NCBI GenBank assembly: GCA_020634935.1
Contig: JACKAT010000015.1
Location: 45,833 to 109,832 of the forward strand
Length of the DNA stretch: 64,000 nucleotides
Direction: 5' to 3'
DNA from: Anaerolineales bacterium
GTDB lineage: Bacteria > Chloroflexota > Anaerolineae > 4572-78 > J111
Shown in pieces: positions 1-9,095 of the stretch. The notes below the pieces were generated by a model. That model ran no database searches. It was not told the origin of the DNA and was given only the letters and a program-made list of their open reading frames with translations. How positions within the stretch are numbered: the first letter of the stretch is position 1; each line of letters starts with the position of its first letter. The translations under genes were made by a program, and so were the position numbers.

Positions 1-1075
1 TCAACGACAACCGAGCGGAGAGCAAGCCGCCTGCCGCCAGCGTCTGTCGCCACGAAAACTGCGCACGATAAAATAGGGCCGCGACAAATTTGACGACATA
101 GGCAATCGCCAGCAACAGCGGCACCAACAGCATCGCGTCGGATGAGGTCAGGAGCGAGGGCAGGTCAAACTGAACGCCGACCATGATAAAGAAGATGGGG
201 ATGAAAAAGCCAAAGCCGATGGCATCCATCTTCATCCGCAGTTGCGAGCTTTCCCGCTGGGCCAGTAGCGAAATTACCGCTCCGGCCAGGAAAGCGCCCA
301 AAATCACCTCGATACCCAGCCATTGCGACAGGGCGATAAAGGCCACCATCAGGGCCATCGCCCCGCGCACCTGAATTTGGGCTGTGGCGTGCGATAACTC
401 CTCAATGAGGCGGGGCAAACCGGGAATCCTGGCCACGATTCGTCCGACGCGGACGACCACGGCAAAGGCGGCCAGCAGCAAAAACACCAGCAGGACTTCC
501 GGCGTTAAGCCCCGGCTCATGATGACGATGTCAACCGTAATGAGGATCAACGTGCCGAAATCGGCCACCAGGGCCGATATCAACAGCGTTTGGCCGAAGC
601 GAGACCCCATTAACTTGCGCTCTTTGAGGACCGGAACCACGATGCCCAGCGAGGTGGTGCTTAAAATGAGGGCAATGATGAACGGTTCTTGAACCAGGCC
701 AAATTGCAGCAGCCCTTCGGCGGCCAGAAAGGCCAGGCCGACCGTGGTCAGGAAGACCACCAGGCTCAAGTTGAGCGGATTGGCCAGCCGGCTTTTTCCC
801 GACAGCGTATCGACGCCGTTGGTGATGATCGAAAAATCGACCTCCAGGCCGGAGATGAACATCAGGTAAGTAAAGCCGAAGATGGTTAAAAATTCTAGCG
901 CCTGGCTGGGTTCGATGAGGTTTAGCCCGCTGCGGCCGACGATCATCCCGGCGATAATCTCGCCGACGACGATGGGGAGCTGCAATCGTTTCAATCGCGA
1001 GGCCAACAGCGGCACTGAGGCCGCCAGGCTGGTGATGAGCAACAACGACAGAAAGGGAAACTCTTGGTGGGACAT
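1..1075 (-). CDS. CPA2-family monovalent cation:proton antiporter (KefB-like), C-terminus cut by window edge
   Basis: Reading leftwards from an ATG at 1075, preceded by GGAAG, the frame stays open to the window edge (358 residues). The translation is a run of hydrophobic helices and includes the segments VVGEIIAGMIVG, FLMFISGLEVDF-like and GAFLAGAVIS, typical of the CPA2 exchanger core. Such integral membrane proteins exchange Na+ or K+ for H+. Any C-terminal TrkA-N regulatory domain would lie outside the window. It is not clearly linked to the metal genes further right. The family is fairly certain; ion specificity cannot be read. Confidence 0.85.
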   Translation of the reverse strand, partial: MSHQEFPFLSLLLITSLAASVPLLASRLKRLQLPIVVGEIIAGMIVGRSGLNLIEPSQALEFLTIFGFTYLMFISGLEVDFSIITNGVDTLSGKSRLANPLNLSLVVFLTTVGLAFLAAEGLLQFGLVQEPFIIALILSTTSLGIVVPVLKERKLMGSRFGQTLLISALVADFGTLILITVDIVIMSRGLTPEVLLVFLLLAAFAVVVRVGRIVARIPGLPRLIEELSHATAQIQVRGAMALMVAFIALSQWLGIEVILGAFLAGAVISLLAQRESSQLRMKMDAIGFGFFIPIFFIMVGVQFDLPSLLTSSDAMLLVPLLLAIAYVVKFVAALFYRAQFSWRQTLAAGGLLSARLSL

Positions 1076-1199
1076 GGGCGCTTCCTTTTTGCCCCCAGTT
1101 TAAAGCAAAAACTCCCCGGATGCGCCCGACATCTGGGGGGAAAATCTATAGGCAAAGTGACCAGTTTTTGGCCTGGTTAGGGCGCTAGGGGACCCCTTT

Positions 1200-1262
1200 G
1201 GTTCGTAGTAACGGCTTTAGCCGTTTATTTGGACAGCACCGCTAAAGCGGTGACTACCAACA
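1200..1262. repeat. Imperfect inverted repeat (GTAGTAACGGCTTTAGCCG type)
   Basis: The left arm GTAGTAACGGCTTTAGCCG pairs with the right arm CGCTAAAGCGGTGACTAC across about 20 nt, and each arm is itself partly palindromic around CTTTAG. It lies between two leftward genes and has no poly-T tract. It is probably a REP-like intergenic palindrome. Confidence 0.6.
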
Positions 1263-1265
1263 AGG

Positions 1266-1895
1266 TTAGCCTTCGATTAGCCAGCGCAGTACCGTGACCC
1301 CGCCGGTGCCGAACATGACACAAGCCAGCAAGACCACGACCAAACAACTGACAATATAATGAAATTGGAAGAATTGGGTAAACCCGCCCGGCGACTCTTC
1401 TTCGGCGGCATAGTAGAAATTGGCCGGAACCCCTGCGCCGACCGGAGCGTCGGCATTGGCCGGCACCAGAGCCGATAAGGTGTCCAAACCAGGGTAGGTT
1501 GTCGCTGTACCCTGCGCGATCGACTTGGTGCGGCGGCTGACGTGCCTGGACTCGGCTTCCTCTTTTAGGCGGCTCAAGGCCGGGTGAAACGGCTCAATTG
1601 TTTCCAAGCGCTGAATGTAGCGGTTGGCCAAGAAAAACTTCTCTTTAGCCAGCGCTTTAACGGCCTGCTTAAAATAATCTTCGGCCACCTTCTCATCGAC
1701 AATCACGTTGCCCCGCAGTTCGTCGCGGAGGCGGCCCACATGGGCATCGATGGCATCCATCTGCTTCTCGATGCTGCGGGCCGCGCGTTGATCGGTCTCT
1801 GTTTCTAAGGCGGCTTCAAGCTGGGCTCGATTGGCCAGCAGTTGTTGAATGGTTATTTCGTTATAGTCTCGTTGTTCTGGGGTTAATGGTACCAT
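1266..1895 (-). CDS. Hypothetical protein, coiled-coil N-terminus and C-terminal membrane anchor
   Basis: This 209-residue protein is not recognised. Residues about 10-70 are charged and heptad-like, with many Leu, Glu, Gln and Ala (likely coiled coil). Residues 70-115 read like a helical repeat (YFKQAVKALAKEKFFLANRY). A linker follows, then one hydrophobic segment near residues 180-205 (IVSCLVVVLLACVMFG). It is probably a tail-anchored membrane protein with a cytoplasmic coiled coil. The gene starts 14 nt downstream of the stop of the glycosyltransferase gene on the same strand, so the two may be cotranscribed. Function unknown. Confidence 0.7.
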   Translation of the reverse strand: MVPLTPEQRDYNEITIQQLLANRAQLEAALETETDQRAARSIEKQMDAIDAHVGRLRDELRGNVIVDEKVAEDYFKQAVKALAKEKFFLANRYIQRLETIEPFHPALSRLKEEAESRHVSRRTKSIAQGTATTYPGLDTLSALVPANADAPVGAGVPANFYYAAEEESPGGFTQFFQFHYIVSCLVVVLLACVMFGTGGVTVLRWLIEG

Positions 1896-1909
1896 TGTTA
1901 CTTTAACCT

Positions 1910-3097
1910 TTACGCTTGATAGGCCCGTTCCACGATAGACGCCAGATCAGACCAGTCATAATTTTGCCGGATGTGCGCGGCGGCGGCTTGCCCCAGCCGG
2001 CGTTGTTGGGCTGGATCGCCTAATACATCAACCACGGCGGCAGCGAACGCTGCGTCATCTTCGGGCGGAACCAGCACACCCGACATCCCGGCTTGAATGT
2101 ACTCGCGGTTCTGTCCCACAGCATCGGCCACCACCGGCAGCCCGGCCAACAGCAGATCGATCAGCTTGACCGAGCATTTGGTGCGGTTGATGACCGTGTC
2201 GTCGTAGGGGAAAACCGCCACGTTGGCCGCCTGAAAGTGGGCCGCCAGGTGATCGACCGGCAGCCAGCCGGTAAAGCGGACGTACTCGGTCAGACCGGCC
2301 TGAGCCAACTGCTGTCGCAGCCGACTCTCTTCACCATTAAGCCCCTGCCCGACGATAAGCCAGCGCGCTTCCGGCATCGATCCGGCCACTTGGCGAACCA
2401 AGTTGACAATGCGCTCTAATCGAAACTCCAGAAAGCGGGAGTAGAGCAAAACGGTGGGCGATTGGCCCAACTGCCATTTAACGCGCACGGTCTGCGGCGT
2501 CAAAGCGGCGCTTGAGTTGTTAATCCTTCCTTCTAATATGACGCCGTTCGGTACGTAAAAGATACGGCCGGATCGGCGCTGTCCCACTAATTTTTCCAAC
2601 TCGCGGCTGGCGACCGTCACCGCATCGGCGTGGCGCAGTCCCCATTGCTCCTGCCGGGTGAATAGGTGCTTTTGCCAGCCGGGGTACGGCAGTTTGTCGT
2701 TCCAGGCCTGCTCCCAATCATCGCTGTCAAGCACCAGCCGGGCCGAAAGTTGGCCCCAGCGACGCAGCCGCCGGCACAGCCAGTGGCTCAACCCGGCGTA
2801 AGCCTTCGGTTTGAAAAAATGGATCACATCGGGATCGAGCGCTACAGCATACCTGACCAGGGTCAGGGTCAATCGAATTTCAAAGATCAGGGGGAGATTG
2901 GGCGGCAGCATGACATTGATCACCTCAACCCCGCCGTCTTCCCAACACTGTCCGGTCCGGTCGGGATCGTCCCACGGCGGGATCAGCACCGTGACGCGAT
3001 GCCCGCGTTTAACCAGCGCTCGCGCCAGTGGCAGCGCCCGGACACTCATCGTGCCCTTGGGCTGCAACCCAAACGGACCTACAAAGACAATGTTCAT
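1910..3097 (-). CDS. Glycosyltransferase family 4-like (GT-B fold)
   Basis: The 395-residue reading starts at the ATG whose product begins MNIVFVGPFGLQPKG, a typical GT4 first beta strand with a glycine loop. A longer frame reaches 3190 but runs into a palindromic repeat, so it is not preferred. The C-terminal half has the donor-site signature: SPTVLLYSRFLEFR, ARWLIVGQGLNGEE, YVRFTGWLPVDHL, VAVFPYDDTVINRTKCSVKLIDLLLAG (shown here in pieces) and the acidic region before VPPEDDAAF. GT4 enzymes transfer a nucleotide-activated sugar to a lipid or glycan acceptor at the membrane. Substrate cannot be told. Confidence 0.85.
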   Translation of the reverse strand: MNIVFVGPFGLQPKGTMSVRALPLARALVKRGHRVTVLIPPWDDPDRTGQCWEDGGVEVINVMLPPNLPLIFEIRLTLTLVRYAVALDPDVIHFFKPKAYAGLSHWLCRRLRRWGQLSARLVLDSDDWEQAWNDKLPYPGWQKHLFTRQEQWGLRHADAVTVASRELEKLVGQRRSGRIFYVPNGVILEGRINNSSAALTPQTVRVKWQLGQSPTVLLYSRFLEFRLERIVNLVRQVAGSMPEARWLIVGQGLNGEESRLRQQLAQAGLTEYVRFTGWLPVDHLAAHFQAANVAVFPYDDTVINRTKCSVKLIDLLLAGLPVVADAVGQNREYIQAGMSGVLVPPEDDAAFAAAVVDVLGDPAQQRRLGQAAAAHIRQNYDWSDLASIVERAYQA

Positions 3098-3178
3098 CGT
3101 TTTAGTATAAAAGGTGATTTTAACGAGGTGAATATTTTCTGGCAAATCGGGGGACGGTTTATCTGATTCAGGGAGCCA

Positions 3179-3259
3179 GGTGACAGTCACTTGAGCACCC
3201 TAAATCGACCTGTCTGAACTTCTTAAATGCTGATTTACCGACAATAAGTGACTGTCGCC
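3179..3259. repeat. Palindromic element, family B copy 1 (GGTGACAGTCACTT ends)
   Basis: An 81-bp element is bounded by GGTGACAGTCACTT and its near-complement AAGTGACTGTCGCC. The internal sequence (CGACCT, ATTTACCGACAATAAG) aligns along its whole length with the copy at 58911-58991. It sits between the glycosyltransferase and MFS genes and overlaps the rejected N-terminal extension of the former. Confidence 0.85.
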
Positions 3260-3265
3260 TTTATA

Positions 3266-4468
3266 CTAAATGCGAACTCTCCGCCAAAATACGACAAAGG
3301 CGAGCAGCACAATGGCCGCTGAAACCGTCCCAATCGCTGTTAGACCGCCCCATACCCACAACGGCCCGCCGATCAACGCTCCCACCACCCGGCCCACGCC
3401 GGCGACAGCGATGTAAGAGGCCATCATCGTGGCCCGAGCCTCCGGCAAAATCTCCGTCACCAGCGAAATAGCCGTGACAAAGGTGAACTCAAATATGACA
3501 AAGACCAGAAATAGACCGACTAACGCCAGCGTGAGGCTCTGAGCCATAACCGGCAGCAGTAAATAACCCAGCGCCGATAGGAGAAGCCCTATCCTAACCG
3601 CTCGCTGCAATCCAATCCGGTCGGACAGCGAGGCGGTTACAACTTCGCCCGACAGTTCGGCCACGCCGATGACGGTGGTGGCCGTCCCCAAGGCCACCAC
3701 CCTCAACGCAAACTGATCCTCCAGCCAAGCGCCGTACACCACAAACAGGTTATCGTTGGCCATACTGGTTAAAAAACCGAACGCTAACATGCCCAACACC
3801 GCCGGACTGCCCGACAACTGCCGCCAAGCCTGGCCAAAAGTGATGGCCCCGGCACTTCGTTGGCTGCGGCGAGACCCTCCGGAGAAGAGCACCCCCAGCA
3901 TCGCTAGACTGACCAGCCCCAGGCCGCCCATAACCAAAAAGGGGGCGCGCCAGCTAAATCGCTCGATGAGCAGGCCAATCGCCGGAATTCCAATTAACGT
4001 CGCGCCGGCCCAACTCATCTCAATCAGCCCGACCACCATCCCGCGCCGCTTAAAGGGGACCCGCTCGCCGATGTAAGCTTGCAGCGCCGGATCGAAGATG
4101 TTCTTGCCCAGCCCGGCCAAAAACAAGGCGATCAAGATCGTCAGGTAAAACGGCAAAAAGCCCCCGGCCAGCATACCGATCGACATAATGCCCAAGCCTA
4201 GCAGCATCATCGTCCGGTAGCCCCAGCGGTCGCTGACCGGGCCGAACAGCGGGCTGAGAATGCCGGTCAACTGATTCAAAGCAATCAGCGAGGTAATCGA
4301 TACCAGCGGCACACCTAACCCTCGGGCGAGCGCCGGGGCAAACGGGTAGGCAAAGCGGCGGGATGTGTTGAGCAGGAGTCGCGCCAGCGCCGCCACGGTC
4401 ATCTCCAAGCCCAATTTCCGGCTCGATGACTCCGGCGCCGGTGTGGTGAGTTGTTCGGTCATAGACAT
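3266..4468 (-). CDS. Major facilitator superfamily transporter
   Basis: About 400 residues with around 12 hydrophobic segments. The MFS motif A loop between helices 2 and 3 is visible as GPVSDRWGYRT. The central loop is basic (SGGSRRSQRS) and separates two six-helix bundles. The second bundle repeats a motif A-like loop (SDRIGLQRA). I chose the ATG at 4468 (MSMTEQ); 4462 is also possible, and the longer frame to 4513 adds an unlikely Cys-rich stretch. It is an inner-membrane secondary transporter, most likely for efflux of small molecules. Substrate unknown. It lies downstream of the CopB terminator and has its own transcription unit. Confidence 0.85.
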   Translation of the reverse strand: MSMTEQLTTPAPESSSRKLGLEMTVAALARLLLNTSRRFAYPFAPALARGLGVPLVSITSLIALNQLTGILSPLFGPVSDRWGYRTMMLLGLGIMSIGMLAGGFLPFYLTILIALFLAGLGKNIFDPALQAYIGERVPFKRRGMVVGLIEMSWAGATLIGIPAIGLLIERFSWRAPFLVMGGLGLVSLAMLGVLFSGGSRRSQRSAGAITFGQAWRQLSGSPAVLGMLAFGFLTSMANDNLFVVYGAWLEDQFALRVVALGTATTVIGVAELSGEVVTASLSDRIGLQRAVRIGLLLSALGYLLLPVMAQSLTLALVGLFLVFVIFEFTFVTAISLVTEILPEARATMMASYIAVAGVGRVVGALIGGPLWVWGGLTAIGTVSAAIVLLAFVVFWRRVRI

Positions 4469-4542
4469 TTTTATCCGGCAGAGGCAAAAATAGACCTGAC
4501 ATTTTAGTCGCAAGCCGCAGAATTAGCTAATGATGCCCAAAA

Positions 4543-4582
4543 AAACAGGCGTTACAGAAAATCTACGCTGTAACGCCTGTTT
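4543..4582 (-). terminator. Intrinsic terminator of the copB transcription unit
   Basis: A perfect 15-bp stem (AAACAGGCGTTACAG and its complement) with a 10-nt loop is followed, on the minus strand, by a run of seven T. It lies 19 nt past the copB stop. Confidence 0.85.
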
Positions 4583-4601
4583 ATTACGATCAACTCAGAC
4601 T

Positions 4602-6773
4602 TCAACTGCTAAAGCGCAGCCGCCGCAGCAGTTGAGCGTTGACAGCGACCACGATGGTGCTGAGCGACATAAACAGCGCCCCTACCGCCGGCGACAGTAG
4701 GATACCGACCGGGGCCAGCACGCCGGCCGCCAGCGGCAGCGCCACGACGTTGTAGCCGGTGGCCCAAATCAGGTTCTCGAACATTTTGCGGTAGCTGGCC
4801 CGGCTCAGTTCGATGATTTTGACCACGTCTAGCGGGTTGCTCTGCACCAGAATGATCCCGGCCGACTCGATAGCCACATCCGTGCCGCCGCCAATGGCGA
4901 TGCCGATGTCGGCTCGGGTCAGGGCCGGGGCGTCATTCACCCCATCGCCGACCATCGCCACGATTTTGCCTTGTCTTTGCAGTTCGGCTACTTTTTTGTC
5001 CTTGTCTTCCGGCAGCACCTCGGCGAAGTAGGTGTCGATGCCCAACTCGTCGGCCACGGCTTGAGCGACCGCCCGGCTGTCGCCGGTTAGCATAGCAACT
5101 TCGATGCCCAAGGCGTGCAGCCGGTCGATGGCCTGCTTACTTTCGGGCCGGATAACGTCGGCCAGAGCCAGTGCGGCGACCGGCTGCTCCGCTTCAATTA
5201 AGTAGACGACAGCCTGCCCTTTCTGGCCGGCTTGTTCGGCAAATTGGGCCAACTGATCAGGTAACTCGATATGTAATTTTTTCAACAGATTCGGCCCGCC
5301 CACGTGGACGGTTTGACCATTGTGGTCGGCCTGCACGCCATGCCCTTTGATGACCTCGAAACCGGTCACTTTGGGCAGCGACAGGTTCTTTTCTTGGGCC
5401 GCCTGGCGGATGCCTTTGGCGATCATATGCTCCGAGTCGCCCTCAATGGCGGCGGTCAGGGCCAGGGCGCTGTCTTGGTTCCAGTCATCGACCACCGCGA
5501 TGCCCACCACGCCTTGCTGGCCTTTGGTCAGCGTGCCGGTCTTATCAAAGATGATGGTGTTCAGGTTACGAGCCGACTCCAACGCCAGCCGGTCGCGGAC
5601 TAAAATACCGTTACGGGCCGAGAGGGAGGTAGAGATAGCGACCACCAGCGGGATCGCCAGCCCTAAAGCGTGCGGACAAGCGATGACCAGCACCGTGACG
5701 ACCCGTTTTAAGACCTCGATGTTAAACCCTATGGCCACCGTCCAGCCGATGGTCGTTAGCACGGCCACGCCAATAGCCAGGTAAAAGAGCCAGGCCGCGG
5801 CCTTGTCGGCCAAAAGTTGAGTGCGCGACTTACTCTGCTGCGCCTGATCCACCAGCCGCATAATCCCGGCCAGAGCCGTTTCGTCGCCGGTGGCGGTCAC
5901 CCATATCCGCAGACTGCCGTCGCCGTTAACCGTACCGCCGATGACCTTGTCGCCCGGCTGCTTTTTGACCGGTTTCGACTCGCCGGTGATCATAGCTTCG
6001 TTCACGTCCGACTGGCCTTCAATGATCTCTCCGTCGGCGGGCACGGACGCGCCGGGCCGTACCAGCACTTTATCATCACTTTTCAGTTCGCTAACGGTGA
6101 CTTCCTCGACGCTGCCGTCTTCGTTGAGGCGTTCGGCCGTGTCGGGCATGAGTTTAGCCAGCTCGTTGAGCGCGCCGGAGGCTTGCCGCACACTGCGCAT
6201 CTCCAGCCAGTGGCCCAGCAGCATCACATCGATTAGGGTAACCAACTCCCAAAAGAAGCTTTCGCCCAGCGGCACAAAGAGGGTGGCGATGCTGTAGACA
6301 AAGGCCACCGTAATCGCCAGTGAGATGAGGGTCATCATCCCCGGTTGGCGGTTTTTGATCTCCGGGACGGCCATCTGCAAGAACGGCACGCCGCCGTAAG
6401 CAAAGACGATAATCGCAAACAGCGGTCCGATCCACTGACTGCCGGGGAAGACGGGCATCGAGAAACCCAGCCACATCTGGAGCATCTCGCTGTAGAGTAG
6501 CACCGGGATGGACAACACCAGGCTAACCCAGAAGCGGTTGCGGAACATGAGTTCGTGACCAGTGTGATCGACGCCGTGGCCGCCATGGCCGGCGTGAGCT
6601 TGGTGACTGCTGTGGTTATCGTGCGCCGCGGATGCCGAGTGACCAGCCTGGTTGTGATGAGCAGAGGGAGTGGCGTGGTCATCGTGGCCAGCGTGCGCAT
6701 CAGTTTTGTGGTTTTGGTGGGCAGCGTCCGCGAGTTGATCGTCGGACTGTTCCATTGAATGCATGTGAGCCAT
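4602..6773 (-). CDS. copB: CopB-type copper-translocating P1B ATPase
   Basis: A 723-residue inner-membrane ATPase that exports copper or silver using ATP. The ATG at 6773 has AGGAAT upstream. The first 75 residues are extremely His-rich, a putative metal-binding tail. A transmembrane CPH motif (ACPHALGL, near residue 366) replaces the CPC of CopA and is the hallmark of the CopB (P1B-3) group. The phosphorylation site DKTGTLT is near residue 409, TGDS in the P-domain, and MVGDGVNDAP near 611. The usual SEHP nucleotide-binding dipeptide reads SEHM here (near 448). The gene is last in the leftward metal island and is followed by a strong terminator. Specificity for Cu(II)/Ag(I) versus Cu(I) is inferred from the family. 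Confidence 0.95.
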   Translation of the reverse strand: MAHMHSMEQSDDQLADAAHQNHKTDAHAGHDDHATPSAHHNQAGHSASAAHDNHSSHQAHAGHGGHGVDHTGHELMFRNRFWVSLVLSIPVLLYSEMLQMWLGFSMPVFPGSQWIGPLFAIIVFAYGGVPFLQMAVPEIKNRQPGMMTLISLAITVAFVYSIATLFVPLGESFFWELVTLIDVMLLGHWLEMRSVRQASGALNELAKLMPDTAERLNEDGSVEEVTVSELKSDDKVLVRPGASVPADGEIIEGQSDVNEAMITGESKPVKKQPGDKVIGGTVNGDGSLRIWVTATGDETALAGIMRLVDQAQQSKSRTQLLADKAAAWLFYLAIGVAVLTTIGWTVAIGFNIEVLKRVVTVLVIACPHALGLAIPLVVAISTSLSARNGILVRDRLALESARNLNTIIFDKTGTLTKGQQGVVGIAVVDDWNQDSALALTAAIEGDSEHMIAKGIRQAAQEKNLSLPKVTGFEVIKGHGVQADHNGQTVHVGGPNLLKKLHIELPDQLAQFAEQAGQKGQAVVYLIEAEQPVAALALADVIRPESKQAIDRLHALGIEVAMLTGDSRAVAQAVADELGIDTYFAEVLPEDKDKKVAELQRQGKIVAMVGDGVNDAPALTRADIGIAIGGGTDVAIESAGIILVQSNPLDVVKIIELSRASYRKMFENLIWATGYNVVALPLAAGVLAPVGILLSPAVGALFMSLSTIVVAVNAQLLRRLRFSS

Positions 6774-6828
6774 TGGGTAATTCCTTTCTTTTTCGCTAAG
6801 CGGGTTCGCCCCATTTTTGGGCCATCCC

Positions 6829-7455
6829 TTACAGTTCAGAAAACGGAACAACCTCAATATCAGAGTAGCTATCTAGAGCCGGACGCAGATGATGGCAGTG
6901 ACGTACATTGACCACCACCAGGGTTCGGCGGCCCGGATCGCGATGGCACAGGTTAGCCACCTGCTCGATCATATACTGCTGGTGACTGTGCCACTGCTGC
7001 TCCACATTGCCGCCGGCTAACCGGGCGATAAGGCTGTAGAGCGAATTGGCCCAATCGTGCCGCCAACCTTGGTTCATCACCGCCGCGTTGGGGGCGCTGC
7101 GCACAATTAGCGCCAACCCCCAACGCAGCCCCTCGATGAACCGGCCCCGCCAGCCTGTCGCCGTCGGTTCGGCCGGCGGATCGGCCTCGGCGATGGGGAC
7201 GACCACCATATCGGTCTGGTAAGCCAGCGGCAGCAGCGCCTCACCAAACTCCGGCGGTAGATCGCTGAAATCTTGCTGCTGCCACTGCTGCGGCGTCATC
7301 TCCAGGCACAGAAAGTCCGGGTCCAGGTCATCGACCAGCCGCACCAGCGCCGCCAGATCAAAGGGGATCGGCTCGTGGTGAAACTCGGCCAGCGTGCCTA
7401 ATACGGCGACGCGGCTTTTTTCGGGGGTGGGATCGACTCCGGTTGACCCGGTCAT
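6829..7455 (-). CDS. Hypothetical protein in the copper island (weak TraB/GumN resemblance)
   Basis: About 208 residues; the ATG at 7455 (MTGSTG) has AAGGAG upstream. The N-terminus reads VAVLGTLAEFHHEPI, followed by DDLDPDFLCLEMTP; a beta strand ending in a Glu after a 'LDPD' turn recalls TraB/PrgY/GumN-like domains. The C-terminus has VVVNVRHCHHLRPAL. No transmembrane segment is evident. It lies 55 nt before copB on the same strand and behind the LuxR-type regulator, so it is probably cotranscribed with copB. The His/Cys cluster RHCHH could bind metal. The TraB resemblance is by eye only. Confidence 0.65.
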   Translation of the reverse strand: MTGSTGVDPTPEKSRVAVLGTLAEFHHEPIPFDLAALVRLVDDLDPDFLCLEMTPQQWQQQDFSDLPPEFGEALLPLAYQTDMVVVPIAEADPPAEPTATGWRGRFIEGLRWGLALIVRSAPNAAVMNQGWRHDWANSLYSLIARLAGGNVEQQWHSHQQYMIEQVANLCHRDPGRRTLVVVNVRHCHHLRPALDSYSDIEVVPFSEL

Positions 7456-7559
7456 ATTAGCAGCTACTCCTTCTTGAATGATTGTTACGCTTTCAGTGTA
7501 CCGCAGCCGCGTCACTTTCTCGACGGCGGAACTACGGCTCAGCGTCTAGGTGGAATTAC

Positions 7560-8114
7560 CTAATCGTTAGCCCCGTAACCGTGGCGAGTGGCCCACAAAG
7601 CCGCCTCGGTACGGGAGCTGACGTTCAGTTTACCAAAAATGTTGCGCAGATGGGCCTCAACCGTGCGCACGCTTAAAATGAGCGTTTGAGCGATGTCTTT
7701 GTTGGTTAGCCCGCGCGCCAGCAGCCCCAGCACATCGGTTTCGCGCTCGGTTAGCGGCTCGATGAGGGCGTCGCCGCCGGTGGTCTGGCCGCGGGCCAGC
7801 GCCGCCAGCGCCCGCCCGGCCACGGCCGGCGGCAGCCAGATTTCGCCGCGCCCCACGGCGATAATCGCCCGGGCTAAGTCGGCCACCGATTCGTCACGAG
7901 AGATGCAGCCGGTGGCTCCAGCCCGCAGCAGCGGCAGAAGCTGGTTGAGATCGTAGTTGTCGACCAAAAAGAGCAGGCCAATTTCGGCTGGTATCGTTTT
8001 GAGTTGTAGCACAAAGTCAGGACGGGAGGGGAGGTCAATGAGTAACGTGATAGGCCGGCCGGGGTGGAGTAACGCTGAAATTTCGGAAGCGTGGCTGATG
8101 GTCCCGGCCACCAC
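7560..8114 (-). CDS. LuxR-family (NarL-like) response regulator; receiver start lacks a normal start codon
   Basis: The C-terminal 65 residues are a clear LuxR/NarL helix-turn-helix: LTERETDVLGLLARGLTNKDIA and SVRTVEAHLRNIFGKL (parts). Upstream is a receiver-like domain with LLIDLPS (candidate phospho-Asp) and GATGCISRDES. The first standard start is GTG at 8114, but homologous-looking receiver sequence (LYRAAWQALLSRQPDIV) continues in frame upstream to a stop at 8253-8255 without ATG, GTG or TTG; CTG at 8229-8231 is one candidate. Either a rare start is used or the gene has an indel. It follows the cytochrome c gene directly and probably regulates nearby genes. Confidence 0.75.
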   Translation of the reverse strand: MVAGTISHASEISALLHPGRPITLLIDLPSRPDFVLQLKTIPAEIGLLFLVDNYDLNQLLPLLRAGATGCISRDESVADLARAIIAVGRGEIWLPPAVAGRALAALARGQTTGGDALIEPLTERETDVLGLLARGLTNKDIAQTLILSVRTVEAHLRNIFGKLNVSSRTEAALWATRHGYGAND

Positions 8115-8245
8115 AATATCCGGCTGCCGGGACAGCAGAGCCTGCCAAGCCGCTCGATAAAGGGTGGCTGCGGCTAAAATAATGAGTTGGGTTTCAGAGA
8201 TGCGGGCTGCGATTTCGGTCTCCGCGATCAGACTGAGGGACCGAC

Positions 8246-8942
8246 CTATTCGTTATGGTCGCTTCCCTCTTCATGATGGTCACTCTCATCGGCGTGGTGG
8301 TCAGCCTCATCCGGCTGGCCCTCACTGAATGTGCGGACGTAACTGATCACCTGCCAAATTTCTTCTTCAGATAAGGTCCCTTTCCAAGCCAGCATAGCCG
8401 AGTTAAATGGCGGCATAGCGCCGCCTTCGCTAATGCACCAAAATAGGTAACCGTCGCTGAGGTCTTGCATCATCGCCTTGTCAGCCAGACTGGCCGGCTG
8501 CGGATCGAGTGCGGCTGATGCCGGACCGTCGCCTTCGCCTTGGGGACCGTGACAGGTAACACAATCTGCTTCGTAAATCTGCTGTCCAGCGGCAATCGCT
8601 TCGGCATTACCGGCCAGGGGGATTGGTCATATCCTGATAGGTTGCCGGCGCCTCGGCATGCTCGTGGTCCACCCCTTCGGCGCTGTGTTCGTCCGTTCCG
8701 TCAGCGTGATGGTCCCCGGTTTCCTCCTGATGATCAGACTCATCGGCGTTGTGTTCGCCGGCAGCGACTTCGCTTGGTGCCGGCTCACTCGACGGTTCTG
8801 TGGTTGCCGTCGACGGGTTGAGACGTTGTAACGCCACATCAACCGGCGTTGGCGTGGGCAATGCTTCCAAAGAAGAATTACAGCCCACAAGCAGGATAAA
8901 AGCCGAGCTACAAACGATAACAAGGTTTTGAATAGTAGTCAT
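8246..8942 (-). pseudogene. His/Asp-rich lipoprotein cytochrome c, interrupted by a +1 frameshift
   Basis: The first frame (start 8942) encodes a lipoprotein signal (ILLVGC), a Pro/Thr linker and repeated DESDH/HHADG-type His-Asp-Glu segments, then stops after TNPPGR. Shifting one base within a G5 run at 8617-8621 restores one continuous protein: it goes on as NPLAGNAEAIAAGQQIYE, then the haem motif CVTCH, GPQGEGDG, a distal GGAMPPF Met, and a second His-rich tail to 8246. Total length about 231 residues. A membrane-anchored c-type cytochrome with metal-binding tails fits the island. It is either a real frameshift mutation, slippage in the homopolymer, or a sequencing error. Confidence 0.85.
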
Positions 8943-9005
8943 GAATACGATCTCCTCACTAGCACCCTATCTCCTCAATTCCTACAGGCTGTAAAACAGC
9001 CAATA

Positions 9006-9035
9006 ATTGTAGCGCCATCGATAATATTCTGTCAA
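9006..9035 (-). promoter_or_regulatory. Sigma70-type promoter of the cytochrome c gene
   Basis: On the minus strand TTGACA (9035-9030), 18 nt, then TACAAT (9011-9006), about 60 nt before the cytochrome start. A small hairpin GGCTGTTTTACAGCC follows. Thus the genes from cytochrome c leftwards can be transcribed apart from the upstream island. Confidence 0.65.
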
Positions 9036-9095
9036 ATGGGCGGCTAGAGGGAGTAATGGAACATTTCTCCGTTTCACTTTCAACTGAGCCGCAAC

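Noticed and set aside
3098..3190. N-terminal extension of the glycosyltransferase
   Set aside because: It runs into a family B palindromic element and lies upstream of a canonical GT4 start.
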